Shown here piece after piece: positions 16,627 to 25,374 of a DNA stretch of 64,000 nt. A model generated the notes under the pieces. It saw only the letters and a program-made list of their open reading frames with translations. It did not search any database and was not told where the DNA came from. Within the stretch, counting starts at the first letter, position 1, and each line of letters begins with the position of its first letter. The stretch spans positions 267,319 to 331,318 of the forward strand of contig DIXU01000008.1 in assembly GCA_002436105.1 (NCBI GenBank). The letters are read 5' to 3'. The stretch comes from Candidatus Aminicenantes bacterium UBA6072. GTDB lineage: Bacteria > Acidobacteriota > Aminicenantia > UBA2199. The position numbers were made by a program, and so were the translations under genes.

Positions 16627-17280
16627 ATGAGCGACCTGCGCTCGATCCTGACCTTCTTCGGCGAAATGGGCGCCGAGTTCCTGCACCTGCCGGTGAACGA
16701 CCCGCGCGCCGAGCTGGCCGAGCTGAACCGCGAGATCCTGCAGTGCCGCCGCTGCCGGCTGCATGAGACCAAGACCCACTACGTTCCCGGCGAGGGCAGC
16801 CAGCACCCGGGGATCCTCTTTGTCGGCGAGGGCCCGGGAGAGACCGAGGATCAGTTCGGCCGCCCCTTCATCGGCCGGGCCGGGCAGCTGCTGGACAAGA
16901 TCATCCAGAAAATGGGCCTGGGCCGCGAGGACGTGTTCATCGGCAACGTCGTCAAGTGCCGGCCGCCCAACAACCGCGAACCGCTGAAGGACGAGGTGGA
17001 GGCCTGCCTGCCCTACCTGCGGCGGCAGATCTCCGTCCTGCGCCCGCAGGTGATCGTCTGCCTGGGCAAGGTGGCCCTGAACAACCTGTTGAACAGCTCC
17101 TACAGCATGGGGCGCATCCGCGGCCAGGTGCTGGATTTCGAAGGCACTCCCCTCGTTCCCACTTACCACCCGGCATTCATCCTGCACAAGAAGGACAAGG
17201 AAGACATCTCCCGGGCCAAGTGGGAGGTCTGGGAGGACATGCAGAAAGTGCTGGGACTGCTCAGCCACGACCGCCCTTGA
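16627..17280 (+). CDS. Family 4 uracil-DNA glycosylase
   Basis: The 217-aa enzyme carries the 4Fe-4S ligands typical of family 4 (CRRC near residue 40, then Cys in VVKCRPPNNREP and in EACLPYL). The catalytic and uracil-binding motifs GEGPGETEDQFGRPF and HPAFILH are present. It removes uracil from DNA in base-excision repair and is typical of thermophiles and many anaerobes. Its stop overlaps the TTG start of the PriA-like gene. Confidence 0.94.
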   Translation: MSDLRSILTFFGEMGAEFLHLPVNDPRAELAELNREILQCRRCRLHETKTHYVPGEGSQHPGILFVGEGPGETEDQFGRPFIGRAGQLLDKIIQKMGLGREDVFIGNVVKCRPPNNREPLKDEVEACLPYLRRQISVLRPQVIVCLGKVALNNLLNSSYSMGRIRGQVLDFEGTPLVPTYHPAFILHKKDKEDISRAKWEVWEDMQKVLGLLSHDRP

Positions 17281-19151
17281 AGATCAGCGTCTCCCTCGCC
17301 TACAACCTTTTCGAACCGCTGACCTACCGCGCCCCCGACGACGCGGCCATCCGGCCCGGAACGCGCGTGCTGGTGCCGCTGGGACGGCGCCATGCCATGG
17401 GCTGGGTCACGGGCCTGGACTCTCCCTATCCGGGCCGGCTGAAAGGCATCCTGGGCATCATCGACGATCCTTTTCTCCCCGGCGCCGACCTGCTGGAGTA
17501 CGCCCGCCTGGCGGCGGCGGCGTATTTCACCTCCGCCGGCATCTTTCTGGACCATGGCCTGCCTCCCAGCCAGAAGAGCCACAGGAACCTGCGCCTGCGG
17601 GACGGCAGCAACGACGCCAAGCTGGCCGACCTGGCGCCGGCGGAGATCGAGCGCCGGGCCGGCGCCGGGCCGCTGCGCCTGTATTTCAAGAAGCCCGCCC
17701 AGGCGGCGCCGGCCGCCACTGCGGTGGCAACAGGCGCAGTCCCCCCCCCGCGCTGGCTGCTGGCACAGGATCGCGAGCGGGAATACCGCGAGGCCTGCGA
17801 GCGCGTCCTGGGGGAAGGCCGCAGCGTCATCCTGCTGGTCCCGGACAACGCCACCGCCCGCTACTGGCAATCCATTCTCCCCGGGGTCGATCCCTGTCAC
17901 TCCGAGGTCCGCAACGCCGTTCGCGAGCGCACCTGGAACGAGTACCTCCTGGGGAAATGCGCCATTGTCTGCGGCGGCATCTCCGCCCTGGCCATGCCGC
18001 TGGCCGCCGTCGGCCTGCTGATCGTCGACCGCGCCGCCTCGCCCCTCTACGCCCGACCCCAGGGTTCCCCCTTCCACCTGGACCACCTCGCCGGGCTGCG
18101 GGCCCGCGCCGGCGGCATGCCGCTGCTCTGCGGCTCCCATTCCCACACCTGCGCCTCCTGGGAGCGACGGGCGGAGATCGTCCTCGATGACCAACGGCCG
18201 GCGCCGGGGCCGGCCCATCAGGTCCACGCCCTGAAAGGACGGGAACGCGGCATCCCCCCGGCGCTCCTGGACATGGCCCGGCAAAATGCCCAGGCCGGCC
18301 GGAAAACCCTGATCCTGGTCAACCGCATCCTGCCGGCGCTGCACTTCTACTGCGCCGACTGCGGCCGCGTGGCCGCCTGCCCGCGCTGCGGCGGCGCCCT
18401 CCAGGCCGGCGATGACGGGCGGGTGCTGTGCCGCCGCTGCGCTTTCCGCGACGACGCCCCCGGCAACTGCCGCCGCTGCGGCCGGCCCCTGGAAGCGCTG
18501 CACGACATCAGCATCGAATCCCTGGCCCGGGCCCTGGAGCGCGGCTGCGGCGAGGAAGCGGTGCTGACCCTGACCGCTGCCGATCTGAAGGATGGGCAGG
18601 CTGCCCTGGGCCAGGCGCGCGAACGCCCGCTGGTCATCGCCACCCTGGCCGCGCTCAACCCGTTCTTTCACGGGCTTTTCGCCGCCGTGGTCTGGATCAA
18701 GCCCGAGTCCTTCTTTTCCATGGAGGAATTCAACGCCGCCGAGATGATCCACGCCTGCGGCGCCGAGATCGCTTCCCTGCTCGGAGCCGGCGGCGAACTG
18801 CACGTCTTCTCGGTCTTCCATTTTCACTACGCCCTGCAGTACCTGATGGACGAGGATAAGTTCTTCGAGCGCGAGCTCAAGTACCGCCGCTGGTTCCTGC
18901 TGCCGCCGTTCAGCGGCGTCTACGAGCTGGAGCTGCGCGCCGACCGCCTGCGCTCCCTGGGCGCGGCCATGCGCGAGCTGTACGGCCGCTGCCGCGACAG
19001 CCTGAACGTGCGCCGCATTTACCTGCTGTCGCGCCAGAGGCAGCGCGGCAGCTTCCGCGGCGTTCTGGAGCTTCACGCCGACGCCGAAGCGATCGCCGCC
19101 GCCGGCCTGCACCGCGTACGCCGCAGCGTGCTCAGGCGCACGGCCGGCTGA
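17277..19151 (+). CDS. priA: PriA-like primosomal protein without helicase motifs
   Basis: From a TTG start overlapping the previous stop (TTGA), the 624-aa product begins with the PriA 3'-DNA-end-binding domain (YNLFEPLTYRAP, then GTRVLVPLGRR) and later has the PriA zinc-binding block (CADC, CPRC, CRRC, CRRC between ~360 and 405) after ILVNRI. The helicase core is degenerate: no Walker A GSGKTE, the DEEH box is replaced by VDRAA, and the GRAGR motif VI is missing. The C-terminal YRRWFLLPPF segment is retained. It likely still recognises forked DNA but cannot hydrolyse ATP. Such inactive PriA forms are known in some phyla, so this may be a lineage trait rather than decay. Confidence 0.82.
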   Translation: MKISVSLAYNLFEPLTYRAPDDAAIRPGTRVLVPLGRRHAMGWVTGLDSPYPGRLKGILGIIDDPFLPGADLLEYARLAAAAYFTSAGIFLDHGLPPSQKSHRNLRLRDGSNDAKLADLAPAEIERRAGAGPLRLYFKKPAQAAPAATAVATGAVPPPRWLLAQDREREYREACERVLGEGRSVILLVPDNATARYWQSILPGVDPCHSEVRNAVRERTWNEYLLGKCAIVCGGISALAMPLAAVGLLIVDRAASPLYARPQGSPFHLDHLAGLRARAGGMPLLCGSHSHTCASWERRAEIVLDDQRPAPGPAHQVHALKGRERGIPPALLDMARQNAQAGRKTLILVNRILPALHFYCADCGRVAACPRCGGALQAGDDGRVLCRRCAFRDDAPGNCRRCGRPLEALHDISIESLARALERGCGEEAVLTLTAADLKDGQAALGQARERPLVIATLAALNPFFHGLFAAVVWIKPESFFSMEEFNAAEMIHACGAEIASLLGAGGELHVFSVFHFHYALQYLMDEDKFFERELKYRRWFLLPPFSGVYELELRADRLRSLGAAMRELYGRCRDSLNVRRIYLLSRQRQRGSFRGVLELHADAEAIAAAGLHRVRRSVLRRTAG

Positions 19152-19234
19152 GAGGAAACCCTGGAGCGTTATTCCGCGTATAACCGATTTCCGCATCCGT
19201 GCGGCCGGACCGGCAACGGCAAAAAGGAGTCTTC

Positions 19235-20146
19235 ATGAGCGAATGGGCATTGTCATTGCACGACCTGGTCAAGGATTTCGACGGCAAGCGCGCCGTCGAC
19301 CACATCAGCTTCACGGTCAAGAGGGGGGAGATCCTCGGATTGCTGGGCCCGAACGGCGCCGGCAAGACCACGACCATCCGCATGGTCATGGACATCATCG
19401 CCCCGGACGCCGGCCGCGTCGAGATCCTGGGCGAGGGCCTCAGCGAGAAAGTGAAGGACCGCATCGGCTTCCTGCCCGAGGAGCGCGGCCTGTACCGCAA
19501 GCTGAAGGTGATGGACACCCTGCTCTTCTTCGGCGAGCTGAAGGGCATGAAGGCCGCCGCCGCGCGCGAGCGCGGCCGCCGGCTGCTGGAGCAGTTTCAG
19601 CTCGCCGGCTACGAGGAAAAGAAGGTGGAGGAGCTCTCCAAGGGCATGGCCCAGAAGCTCCAGTTCATCACCACCATCCTGCACGATCCCGAGCTGCTCA
19701 TCCTGGACGAGCCCTTCTCCGGCCTCGACCCCCTGAACATCGAGCTGATCCAGGGGATCATCCTGGAGCGCAGGCGCAAGGGAACGACGATCATCTATTC
19801 CACCCACCTGATGGAGTACGCCGAAAAAACCGTCGACTCGCTGGTGATGATCGACCAGGGACGCAAGGTCCTCGACGGGACGCTGGCGGCGGTCAAGGCC
19901 GAGTACGGCCGGAAGTTCATCCGCCTGCAGTACGAGGGGGATGCCCGCTTCGTGGCCGGCCTGCCCTACGTCCGTTCAAGCCGCGACTCGGGCCGCGAGA
20001 TGGAGATCGAGCTGGAGGACCTGTCCAAGCGCGAGCAGCTGCTGCGCGACCTGCTGGGCAGGGTGACCGTCAACGGTTTCCAGCTCAGCGAGCCGTCGCT
20101 GCAGAACATATTCATCCGCAAGGTCCGGGAAGGAGCGGGAGCATGA
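19235..20146 (+). CDS. ABC transporter ATP-binding protein (NatA-like)
   Basis: The 303-aa ATPase starts at ATG 19235 behind AAAGGAG. It has Walker A GPNGAGKTT, the signature LSKGMAQKLQ (a form common in Na+/drug exporters of the NatA group), Walker B LLILDEPFSGLD, and a switch His in STHLMEYAE. The last ~80 residues form an extra regulatory domain. It overlaps the permease gene by 4 bp (ATGA) and they form one exporter. The substrate is unknown. Confidence 0.9.
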   Translation: MSEWALSLHDLVKDFDGKRAVDHISFTVKRGEILGLLGPNGAGKTTTIRMVMDIIAPDAGRVEILGEGLSEKVKDRIGFLPEERGLYRKLKVMDTLLFFGELKGMKAAAARERGRRLLEQFQLAGYEEKKVEELSKGMAQKLQFITTILHDPELLILDEPFSGLDPLNIELIQGIILERRRKGTTIIYSTHLMEYAEKTVDSLVMIDQGRKVLDGTLAAVKAEYGRKFIRLQYEGDARFVAGLPYVRSSRDSGREMEIELEDLSKREQLLRDLLGRVTVNGFQLSEPSLQNIFIRKVREGAGA

Positions 20147-21444
20147 ACAAACTATTCGCCGTCATCAAGAAGGAATACAAGACCATCGTCAAGAAGAAGT
20201 CGTTCATCATCATGACCATCCTGACCCCGGTGCTGATGGCCGGCATGATGGTCGTGCCCGTGCTGCTGATGAAGGTCGACCGCAGCGACAAGAAGATCGC
20301 CGTCGCCGATTACGCCGGCGGCTACATCCAGGCGCTGAGCGCCGGACCGGCGAAGAAAGGCGCGAAGCCGAAGGGCAAGCTCGACATGGACGCCATGAAC
20401 GAGATGCCGGAATTGCCCGGCCGCATCTCATTTCACCCGGTGCAGCTGGGCGGCCGCGATGCCGCCGGGCTGCTGCGCGAGTACGAGCAGAAGGTCCTGA
20501 AAAAGGAGATCGACGGGCTGCTGCTCATCCCCGCCGACGTCAAGTCCCGGCGCCAGGTCTCCTATTACTCGACGTCCATCTCCGACTTCACCACCCTCAA
20601 CTTCATCGAGTCCACCCTGCGCACCGCCATCTCCAGGCAGCTGCTGCTGGAGCGGCAGATCGACCCCGCCGTCGTGGACGAGGCCACCCGCGAGATCTCC
20701 ATGGAGACCTTCAAGGTCAAGAAGGAGGGGACGACCAAGTCCGACTCGGGCATGGACTACATGATGTCGCTGTTCATGATCATCATCCTGTTCATGATCC
20801 TGATCAACTACGGCCAGATCATCATGCGCGGGGTCCTCGAGGAGAAGACCAGCCGCATCTCGGAGCTGCTGATCTCCTCGGCGCGCGCGACGCACATCTT
20901 CTACGGCAAGCTGCTGGGCATCGGCCTGGCCGGGTTGACCCAGGTCGCCCTGTGGATCCTGCTGGCGGTCATCCTGGTGTCGCGCTTCTCGGGCATGGTC
21001 GATGCCGCCATCCTCTCCTTCCTGACCCCCGAGATCGCCTTTTATTTCGTCATCTTCTTCATCCTCGGTTTTTTCATCTACGCCATTCCCTACGCCTTCA
21101 TCGGCGCCGCGGTGAACACCGACCAGGAGGCGCAGCAGTTCGCCTCGGTGCTGTCGGTGCTGATCATCGTCCCCTACATTCTCGGCATTTCGGCCCTGCA
21201 GAACCCGAATTCCACCCTGACCCTGGTGGCGTCGCTCTTCCCGCTCTTCACCCCGATACTGATGTTCATGCGCATCACCACCGCCGTGCCGCCGCTGTGG
21301 CAGATCCTGGCCTCGATCGGGCTCTGCGTGCTGACCATCTGGGGCCTGGCCTGGCTGGGGGCGAAGATCTTCCGCGTGGGCATGCTGATGTACGGCAAGA
21401 AGCCGTCGCTGGGCGAGATGCTGCGCTGGGTGCGGTACAAATAA
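20143..21444 (+). CDS. ABC-2 type permease (NatB-like)
   Basis: The 433-aa membrane protein has one N-terminal helix (residues ~20-42), a large extracytoplasmic loop of about 165 residues, then five to six helices in the C-terminal half. This is the NatB/YhaP layout of ABC-2 permeases. A conserved EEKTSRISELLISS segment precedes the helical core. It pairs with the ATPase at 19235. Its TAA stop is already part of the 7-bp repeat array that follows. Confidence 0.88.
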   Translation: MNKLFAVIKKEYKTIVKKKSFIIMTILTPVLMAGMMVVPVLLMKVDRSDKKIAVADYAGGYIQALSAGPAKKGAKPKGKLDMDAMNEMPELPGRISFHPVQLGGRDAAGLLREYEQKVLKKEIDGLLLIPADVKSRRQVSYYSTSISDFTTLNFIESTLRTAISRQLLLERQIDPAVVDEATREISMETFKVKKEGTTKSDSGMDYMMSLFMIIILFMILINYGQIIMRGVLEEKTSRISELLISSARATHIFYGKLLGIGLAGLTQVALWILLAVILVSRFSGMVDAAILSFLTPEIAFYFVIFFILGFFIYAIPYAFIGAAVNTDQEAQQFASVLSVLIIVPYILGISALQNPNSTLTLVASLFPLFTPILMFMRITTAVPPLWQILASIGLCVLTIWGLAWLGAKIFRVGMLMYGKKPSLGEMLRWVRYK

Positions 21445-21607
21445 CGAGCCTCAGTGACAAGTAACGAGTGACAAGTGACGAGGAACAGCCCCCGGAAGTG
21501 ATTTCTTGATCGTTTCCCCGCCCGCCGCAATCCACCGCTCGAATTGTTGACTCGTCCTGAACTTGTCACTTGTCACTTGTCACTCGTCACTGGAGATCGT
21601 CGAAGCT
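21445..21607. repeat. 7-bp-period repeat arms between convergent genes
   Basis: Left arm: variants of GTGACAA and GTGACGA in tandem. Right arm: the inverse (TTGTCAC, TCGTCAC), so the two arms can pair. They lie between the permease and phosphofructokinase gene ends. There is no ORF here; it may serve as a bidirectional terminator. Confidence 0.75.
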
Positions 21608-22807
21608 CTACTCGCTGAGCTTGTAGGACAGCGCCTCTTTCAGTTCGAAGAAATCGCTGCCGCGGGGAACGTTGCGCAGGCGCGTGAGCAGTGTCTGCGG
21701 GTCGATCAGCTGCTCGAAAGGCACGCCGACGATGGAGAAGTTGTCCGACACCGACACCATGCAGTCGAACTGTCTGTTCTTGTACAGCTTGTAGGCGCCG
21801 AAGCCGAGCATGCTGGCCAGCACCACGTCGAAGCTGATGGGCAGGGCGTTGCGCGTCTCGTAGCCGACCTGCTTGTAGATGATCTTCTTTTTGCGGCCGG
21901 TGCGCTCCCGGTAAAGCCTCTCGGAGGCGTCGCGCAGCACCCGGCCCACCTCGGCCGCCCCCAGGATGACGTTGCCGTGGCGGTCCGTCTCGGTCGGCCG
22001 GTACTTGTCCGGAAGCCGGTCGGCCAGCCCCTCGGCCACGCAGATGACGCCGTAATACTTGTCGTTCTTTTCGCGCAGCAGCATGGTGTCGACGATGCGG
22101 GCGGCCAGGCGGTCGATGTCGAGGACCTCGTCGTCGATGTCCTCGCCTGAAATCATCATCACCGCCTCTCCGGCGATGCCGGCGGCATAGGTCAGCCAGC
22201 CGGCCTTGCGCCCCATCAGCTCGACGATGAAGTACGACCCGGTGCTCTCGGCGTCGGCCTTGAGATTCAGCAGCGCCTCCTGGCCCGCCTGCACGCTGCT
22301 CCAGTAGCCGAAGGTCCAGGCGATGCCGAAGTAGTCGTTGTCGATGGTCTTGGGGATATGGATCACCGGCAGCCCCAGGCGGCAGAGGAAGTTGGCGGTC
22401 TTGAGCGTATCGTCGCCGCCGATGGTGATCAGGCAGCCGACGTCGAGGCTGTCCAGCGCCTCGAGGATGTGGCGCAGCCGCCGGCTCTTCTCGGGATCAT
22501 CCAGGTCCTGCGGCGACTGGATCAGGCGGCCGGGATTGGCCCGCGATGTCTTCAGGAAAACCCCGCGGCGGTTGCGGATGCGCGATATGCTGGCGTCCAG
22601 GACCTGGTAATGGACATTGGGTGACAGGCAATAGCGGTTCCTCCTGTCGAAATCCTCCAGGAACTCGAAGCCGAAAAAGAAGCCGATGATCGGCACCTTG
22701 GCGTTGATGAAATTGAGGGCCACCGAGGAGATGACGGCGTTGGCCGACGGCGCCGGCCCGCCGGAGAACAGGATGGCCGCTTTCTTGTGGTTCTTGAAAT
22801 CGAACAT
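21608..22807 (-). CDS. pfp: Pyrophosphate-dependent 6-phosphofructokinase
   Basis: The 399-aa product starts at ATG 22807. It shows the PfkA-superfamily fold with GGDD at 130-133, where ATP enzymes have GGDG, and PKTIDND at 152-158, with Lys153 typical of PPi users. FSGGPAPSANAVI opens the protein, and VELMGRKAGWL and GYETR are later substrate motifs. The enzyme phosphorylates fructose 6-phosphate with pyrophosphate, reversibly. A membrane pyrophosphatase is encoded at 33.8 kb. A TTGACA-N17-TACCAT promoter ends 7 bp before the ATG, so the mRNA is probably leaderless. Confidence 0.93.
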   Translation of the reverse strand: MFDFKNHKKAAILFSGGPAPSANAVISSVALNFINAKVPIIGFFFGFEFLEDFDRRNRYCLSPNVHYQVLDASISRIRNRRGVFLKTSRANPGRLIQSPQDLDDPEKSRRLRHILEALDSLDVGCLITIGGDDTLKTANFLCRLGLPVIHIPKTIDNDYFGIAWTFGYWSSVQAGQEALLNLKADAESTGSYFIVELMGRKAGWLTYAAGIAGEAVMMISGEDIDDEVLDIDRLAARIVDTMLLREKNDKYYGVICVAEGLADRLPDKYRPTETDRHGNVILGAAEVGRVLRDASERLYRERTGRKKKIIYKQVGYETRNALPISFDVVLASMLGFGAYKLYKNRQFDCMVSVSDNFSIVGVPFEQLIDPQTLLTRLRNVPRGSDFFELKEALSYKLSE

Positions 22808-22814
22808 GCCCCTG

Positions 22815-22843
22815 ATGGTATGCGATTTCCCCCCGGCTGTCAA
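22815..22843 (-). promoter_or_regulatory. Sigma70-type promoter of the phosphofructokinase gene
   Basis: TTGACA and TACCAT are separated by 17 bp. The -10 box is only 7 bp from the ATG. Confidence 0.75.
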
Positions 22844-22891
22844 GACGGCCGCCCCGGCCCCGGCCGGCTTTTCTTCGCCCGGGAAAAGGTG

Positions 22892-22897
22892 TATAGT
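22892..22897 (+). promoter_or_regulatory. -10 box (TATAGT) just before the thioesterase start
   Basis: The hexamer ends 6 bp before ATG 22904, the same spacing as at other likely leaderless genes here. The -35 region is poor. Confidence 0.35.
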
Positions 22898-22903
22898 TCC
22901 GCC

Positions 22904-23302
22904 ATGAACGAATTCAACGACGACCAGAACTGCTTCGTCTGCGGCAAAAAGAACACGGCCGGGCTGCAGCTGGAGTTCGCGCGCAACCCCGAGACCGGCG
23001 ACACCGAGGCCCGGGTGGCCTTCCCGGTCCAGTTCCAGGGCTGGCGCAGCACGGTCCACGGCGGGCTGCTGGCCACCGTCCTCGACGAGACGATGATCAA
23101 GGCCGCGGCCGATGGGGGTCACAAGTGCGTCACCGCCGAGATCACCGTCAAGTACAGGAAGCCGGCCATGACCGGCGACTCCTGCCGGGTTTCGGCACGG
23201 ACGCTGGAAACGCGCGGCCGCATCGTCTTCGCCGAGGGGCGCATCTGCGACGCGCAGGGCCAGGTGCTGGCGCAGGCGACGGGGAAGCTGTTCAAGGTAT
23301 AA
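22904..23302 (+). CDS. PaaI-type hotdog thioesterase
   Basis: The 132-aa product has a single hotdog fold with the PaaI-like motif VHGGLLATVLDETM (HGG and the catalytic Asp/Glu region near 52-64) and an N-terminal CFVCGKKN segment seen in a subset of this family. These enzymes hydrolyse acyl-CoA or aryl-CoA thioesters; the substrate cannot be told. It is a single gene convergent with the glycosyltransferase. The TAA stop merges with the following repeat. Confidence 0.82.
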   Translation: MNEFNDDQNCFVCGKKNTAGLQLEFARNPETGDTEARVAFPVQFQGWRSTVHGGLLATVLDETMIKAAADGGHKCVTAEITVKYRKPAMTGDSCRVSARTLETRGRIVFAEGRICDAQGQVLAQATGKLFKV

Positions 23303-23405
23303 CGGGCTTCAGTGATGCGTAATGAGTGATACGTGATGAGAACGGAAGTTCATAACAATGCCTTATGGCATTGTTCTTCTCTCATTACGCATCACTCATC
23401 ACTCA
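23303..23405. repeat. GTGATGA-type 7-bp repeats in inverted arms
   Basis: The left arm is built of GTGATGC, GTAATGA and GTGATAC units, the right arm of their complements. They flank the hairpin at 23354-23375 and lie between two convergent genes. Confidence 0.75.
23354..23375. terminator. Bidirectional hairpin terminator
   Basis: A perfect 9-bp stem (AACAATGCC with GGCATTGTT) and a TTAT loop sit in the middle of the inverted repeat arms. A pyrimidine-rich run follows on the plus strand. Convergent genes on both sides support termination. Confidence 0.65.
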
Positions 23406-24443
23406 TCACTTATTGCTGATAATCAGCTGGAAGATCTCCTGCGGCGTGATCCGGCGCAGGCAATCGACATGATCGCAACTGGGGAACACGCCGTCACGGT
23501 AGCAGGGAGAGCAAGCCATCCCCTCCCCTTTCCAGACGGCGACGCTGCCCTCGTTCAAGGGTTTTTTTTCGCCGGGATGGGTGGGGCCGAAGACGGAGAT
23601 GACGCGGGCGCCCACGGCGGCGGCCAGGTGCATCAGGCCCGAATCGTTGCAGACGACCCAGCGCGAATGCTTAAGGATCGCCGCCGCCTCCGCAAGCGTG
23701 GTGCGGTCGGTGAGGTCCACGACCGCCGGCTGCGCCTCCTTGATGCGGGAGGCGATGCCCGCGTCTCCGCCGCTCCCCAGCAGCAGCACCCGGTAATTCG
23801 CCGCCAGCAGCAGGCCGGCCAAAGCGGCGAAGCGGTCCACCGGCCAGCGCCGGCTTTCCATCTCCTCCTTGACGTTGGCCGCCCCGCCCGGAACCAGGAC
23901 GACGGCGTCGCCCGGGCCCTGCGGGGCGAGGAATTTGTCCCGGGCGGCGGCCAGGGCGCTCTCCGTGACGGGAAAGACCATCTTGAAGTCCAGGCAGACG
24001 ATGCCCAGGGGCTTGAGCAGGTCGCAATAATGGAAAATATGGTGCTTGATCCCCTCGACGGGCACGACGTCGGTCAGCAGCCAGGGGCGGCGGCCGTCGC
24101 GGCGGAAGCCGATGCGACGCCGGCAGCCGGCGAGGAACAGGATGACGGCGAAGCGGCGGTCGCGGTGGAAGTTGAAGCCGACGTCGTAGCGCTCCCGGCG
24201 CAGGCGCCAGGACGCCTTCAGCGCCTCGGCCGCCCTGGCCAGCGGACCGCCGCGGAAGAGGCGCAGGTCGTCGAGATAGAATACCCGGTCCACGTCGGGG
24301 TTGCCGCCGGCGACGGGGGCGATGGAGCGCCCGGCCAGGACATGAACGGCCGCCACCTGCGGCGCCTGCTTCAGGGCGCGCAGGGCGGGCGTCGCCATCA
24401 GGAAGTCGCCGAGGGCGGCGACCTTAATCACCAGGATCTTCAC
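23406..24443 (-). CDS. GT9-family (heptosyltransferase-like) glycosyltransferase
   Basis: The 345-aa product starts at GTG 24443 with GGAAGG 5 nt upstream, overlapping the preceding gene by 20 bp. It matches GT9: the opening ILVIKVAALGDFLMATPALRAL, a KHHIFHYCDLLKPLGI middle, and the nucleotide-sugar site with CNDSGLMHLAAAVGARVISVFGPTHP near 270-295. GT9 enzymes add heptose or related sugars to the LPS core. It is the last gene of the lptD-rmlB-epimerase operon. The TGA stop lies inside the adjoining GTGATGA repeat. Confidence 0.88.
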   Translation of the reverse strand: MKILVIKVAALGDFLMATPALRALKQAPQVAAVHVLAGRSIAPVAGGNPDVDRVFYLDDLRLFRGGPLARAAEALKASWRLRRERYDVGFNFHRDRRFAVILFLAGCRRRIGFRRDGRRPWLLTDVVPVEGIKHHIFHYCDLLKPLGIVCLDFKMVFPVTESALAAARDKFLAPQGPGDAVVLVPGGAANVKEEMESRRWPVDRFAALAGLLLAANYRVLLLGSGGDAGIASRIKEAQPAVVDLTDRTTLAEAAAILKHSRWVVCNDSGLMHLAAAVGARVISVFGPTHPGEKKPLNEGSVAVWKGEGMACSPCYRDGVFPSCDHVDCLRRITPQEIFQLIISNK

Positions 24444-25374
24444 TTGCCTTCCCGCGCCAGTGATCGAGCAGGTCGAGCAGGGTCCGCTCGAAGGGAATCT
24501 CCGGGGCCAGGCCGAAACGCCGGCGCATCCGCGTCGCATCGCCGCTGAGCACCGGGTTGTCCAGCGGGCGGAAACGGGCCGGGTCGACCTCGACGCGGAT
24601 GGCCACGCGCGCCTGGGCCAGCAGGATGTCCAGGATGCTGCGGATGGCGTAGGTCCGGCCCGAGCAGACGTTGAACACCTCACCCGCCTCGGCGCCGGCG
24701 GCGATAACCTGCAGGAAGCGGGCCACGTCGCGCACGTCGGAAAAATCGCGCCTCGCGTCCAGGTTGCCGACGCGGATGACCGGCGGCATCTCGCCGCGCT
24801 CGATGCGGGCGACCTGGCTGGCGAAATCGGAAGCCACGAATTTGCGGTCCTGGCCGGGACCGGTGAAGTTGAAGGCGCGGACCGTGAAGGCCTTCATGCC
24901 GAACACCCGCCCGTACAGCTGGCCGAGCATCTCCATGGCCGTCTTGGAGAGGGCGTAGGGATTCTGGGGGGCGATCGGGCTCGTTTCGCTGAACGGCGCG
25001 CCGCCCGTCGGCTGGTACACTTCGGCCGAGCTCATCAGCAGCAGGCGCGAGTCGGGCGCCGACGCCTGCAGCGCCTCCAGCAGGTTGGAGGTGCCCATGA
25101 AATTGACGTCGTAGGTCAGCTCGGGGTTCTTCCAGGCGAAGCCGACGTTGGCCACCGCCGCCAGGTGGAAGGTCACGTCGGGACGGATGATCTCCAGCAT
25201 CTGGGCGATGTCGTCGCGGCGGCGAATATCCACCTGGAACACTTCAACGTCGGGATAGGTGAAGCCGGGAACCTCGGTAATGCCGAAGATTTTGTTCCTT
25301 TCCTCGGCCAGCAGCCGCTTCAGCAGGTGCGACGCCAGGAATCCCGAGCAGCCGGTGACCAGTATCCTACTCAT
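24424..25374 (-). CDS. NAD-dependent sugar epimerase/reductase (GDP-4-keto-6-deoxymannose reductase-like)
   Basis: The 316-aa extended short-chain dehydrogenase has the Rossmann motif TGCSGFLASH (8-17), a Ser in LLMSSAEVY and the catalytic YALSK. The layout and the NPYALSKTAMEML segment resemble Rmd-type reductases and GDP-mannose dehydratase relatives that make 6-deoxy or D-rhamnose sugars. The exact substrate is uncertain. It overlaps rmlB by 8 bp and precedes the GT9 enzyme, so its product probably feeds surface polysaccharide or LPS. Confidence 0.78.
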   Translation of the reverse strand: MSRILVTGCSGFLASHLLKRLLAEERNKIFGITEVPGFTYPDVEVFQVDIRRRDDIAQMLEIIRPDVTFHLAAVANVGFAWKNPELTYDVNFMGTSNLLEALQASAPDSRLLLMSSAEVYQPTGGAPFSETSPIAPQNPYALSKTAMEMLGQLYGRVFGMKAFTVRAFNFTGPGQDRKFVASDFASQVARIERGEMPPVIRVGNLDARRDFSDVRDVARFLQVIAAGAEAGEVFNVCSGRTYAIRSILDILLAQARVAIRVEVDPARFRPLDNPVLSGDATRMRRRFGLAPEIPFERTLLDLLDHWRGKASEDPGD

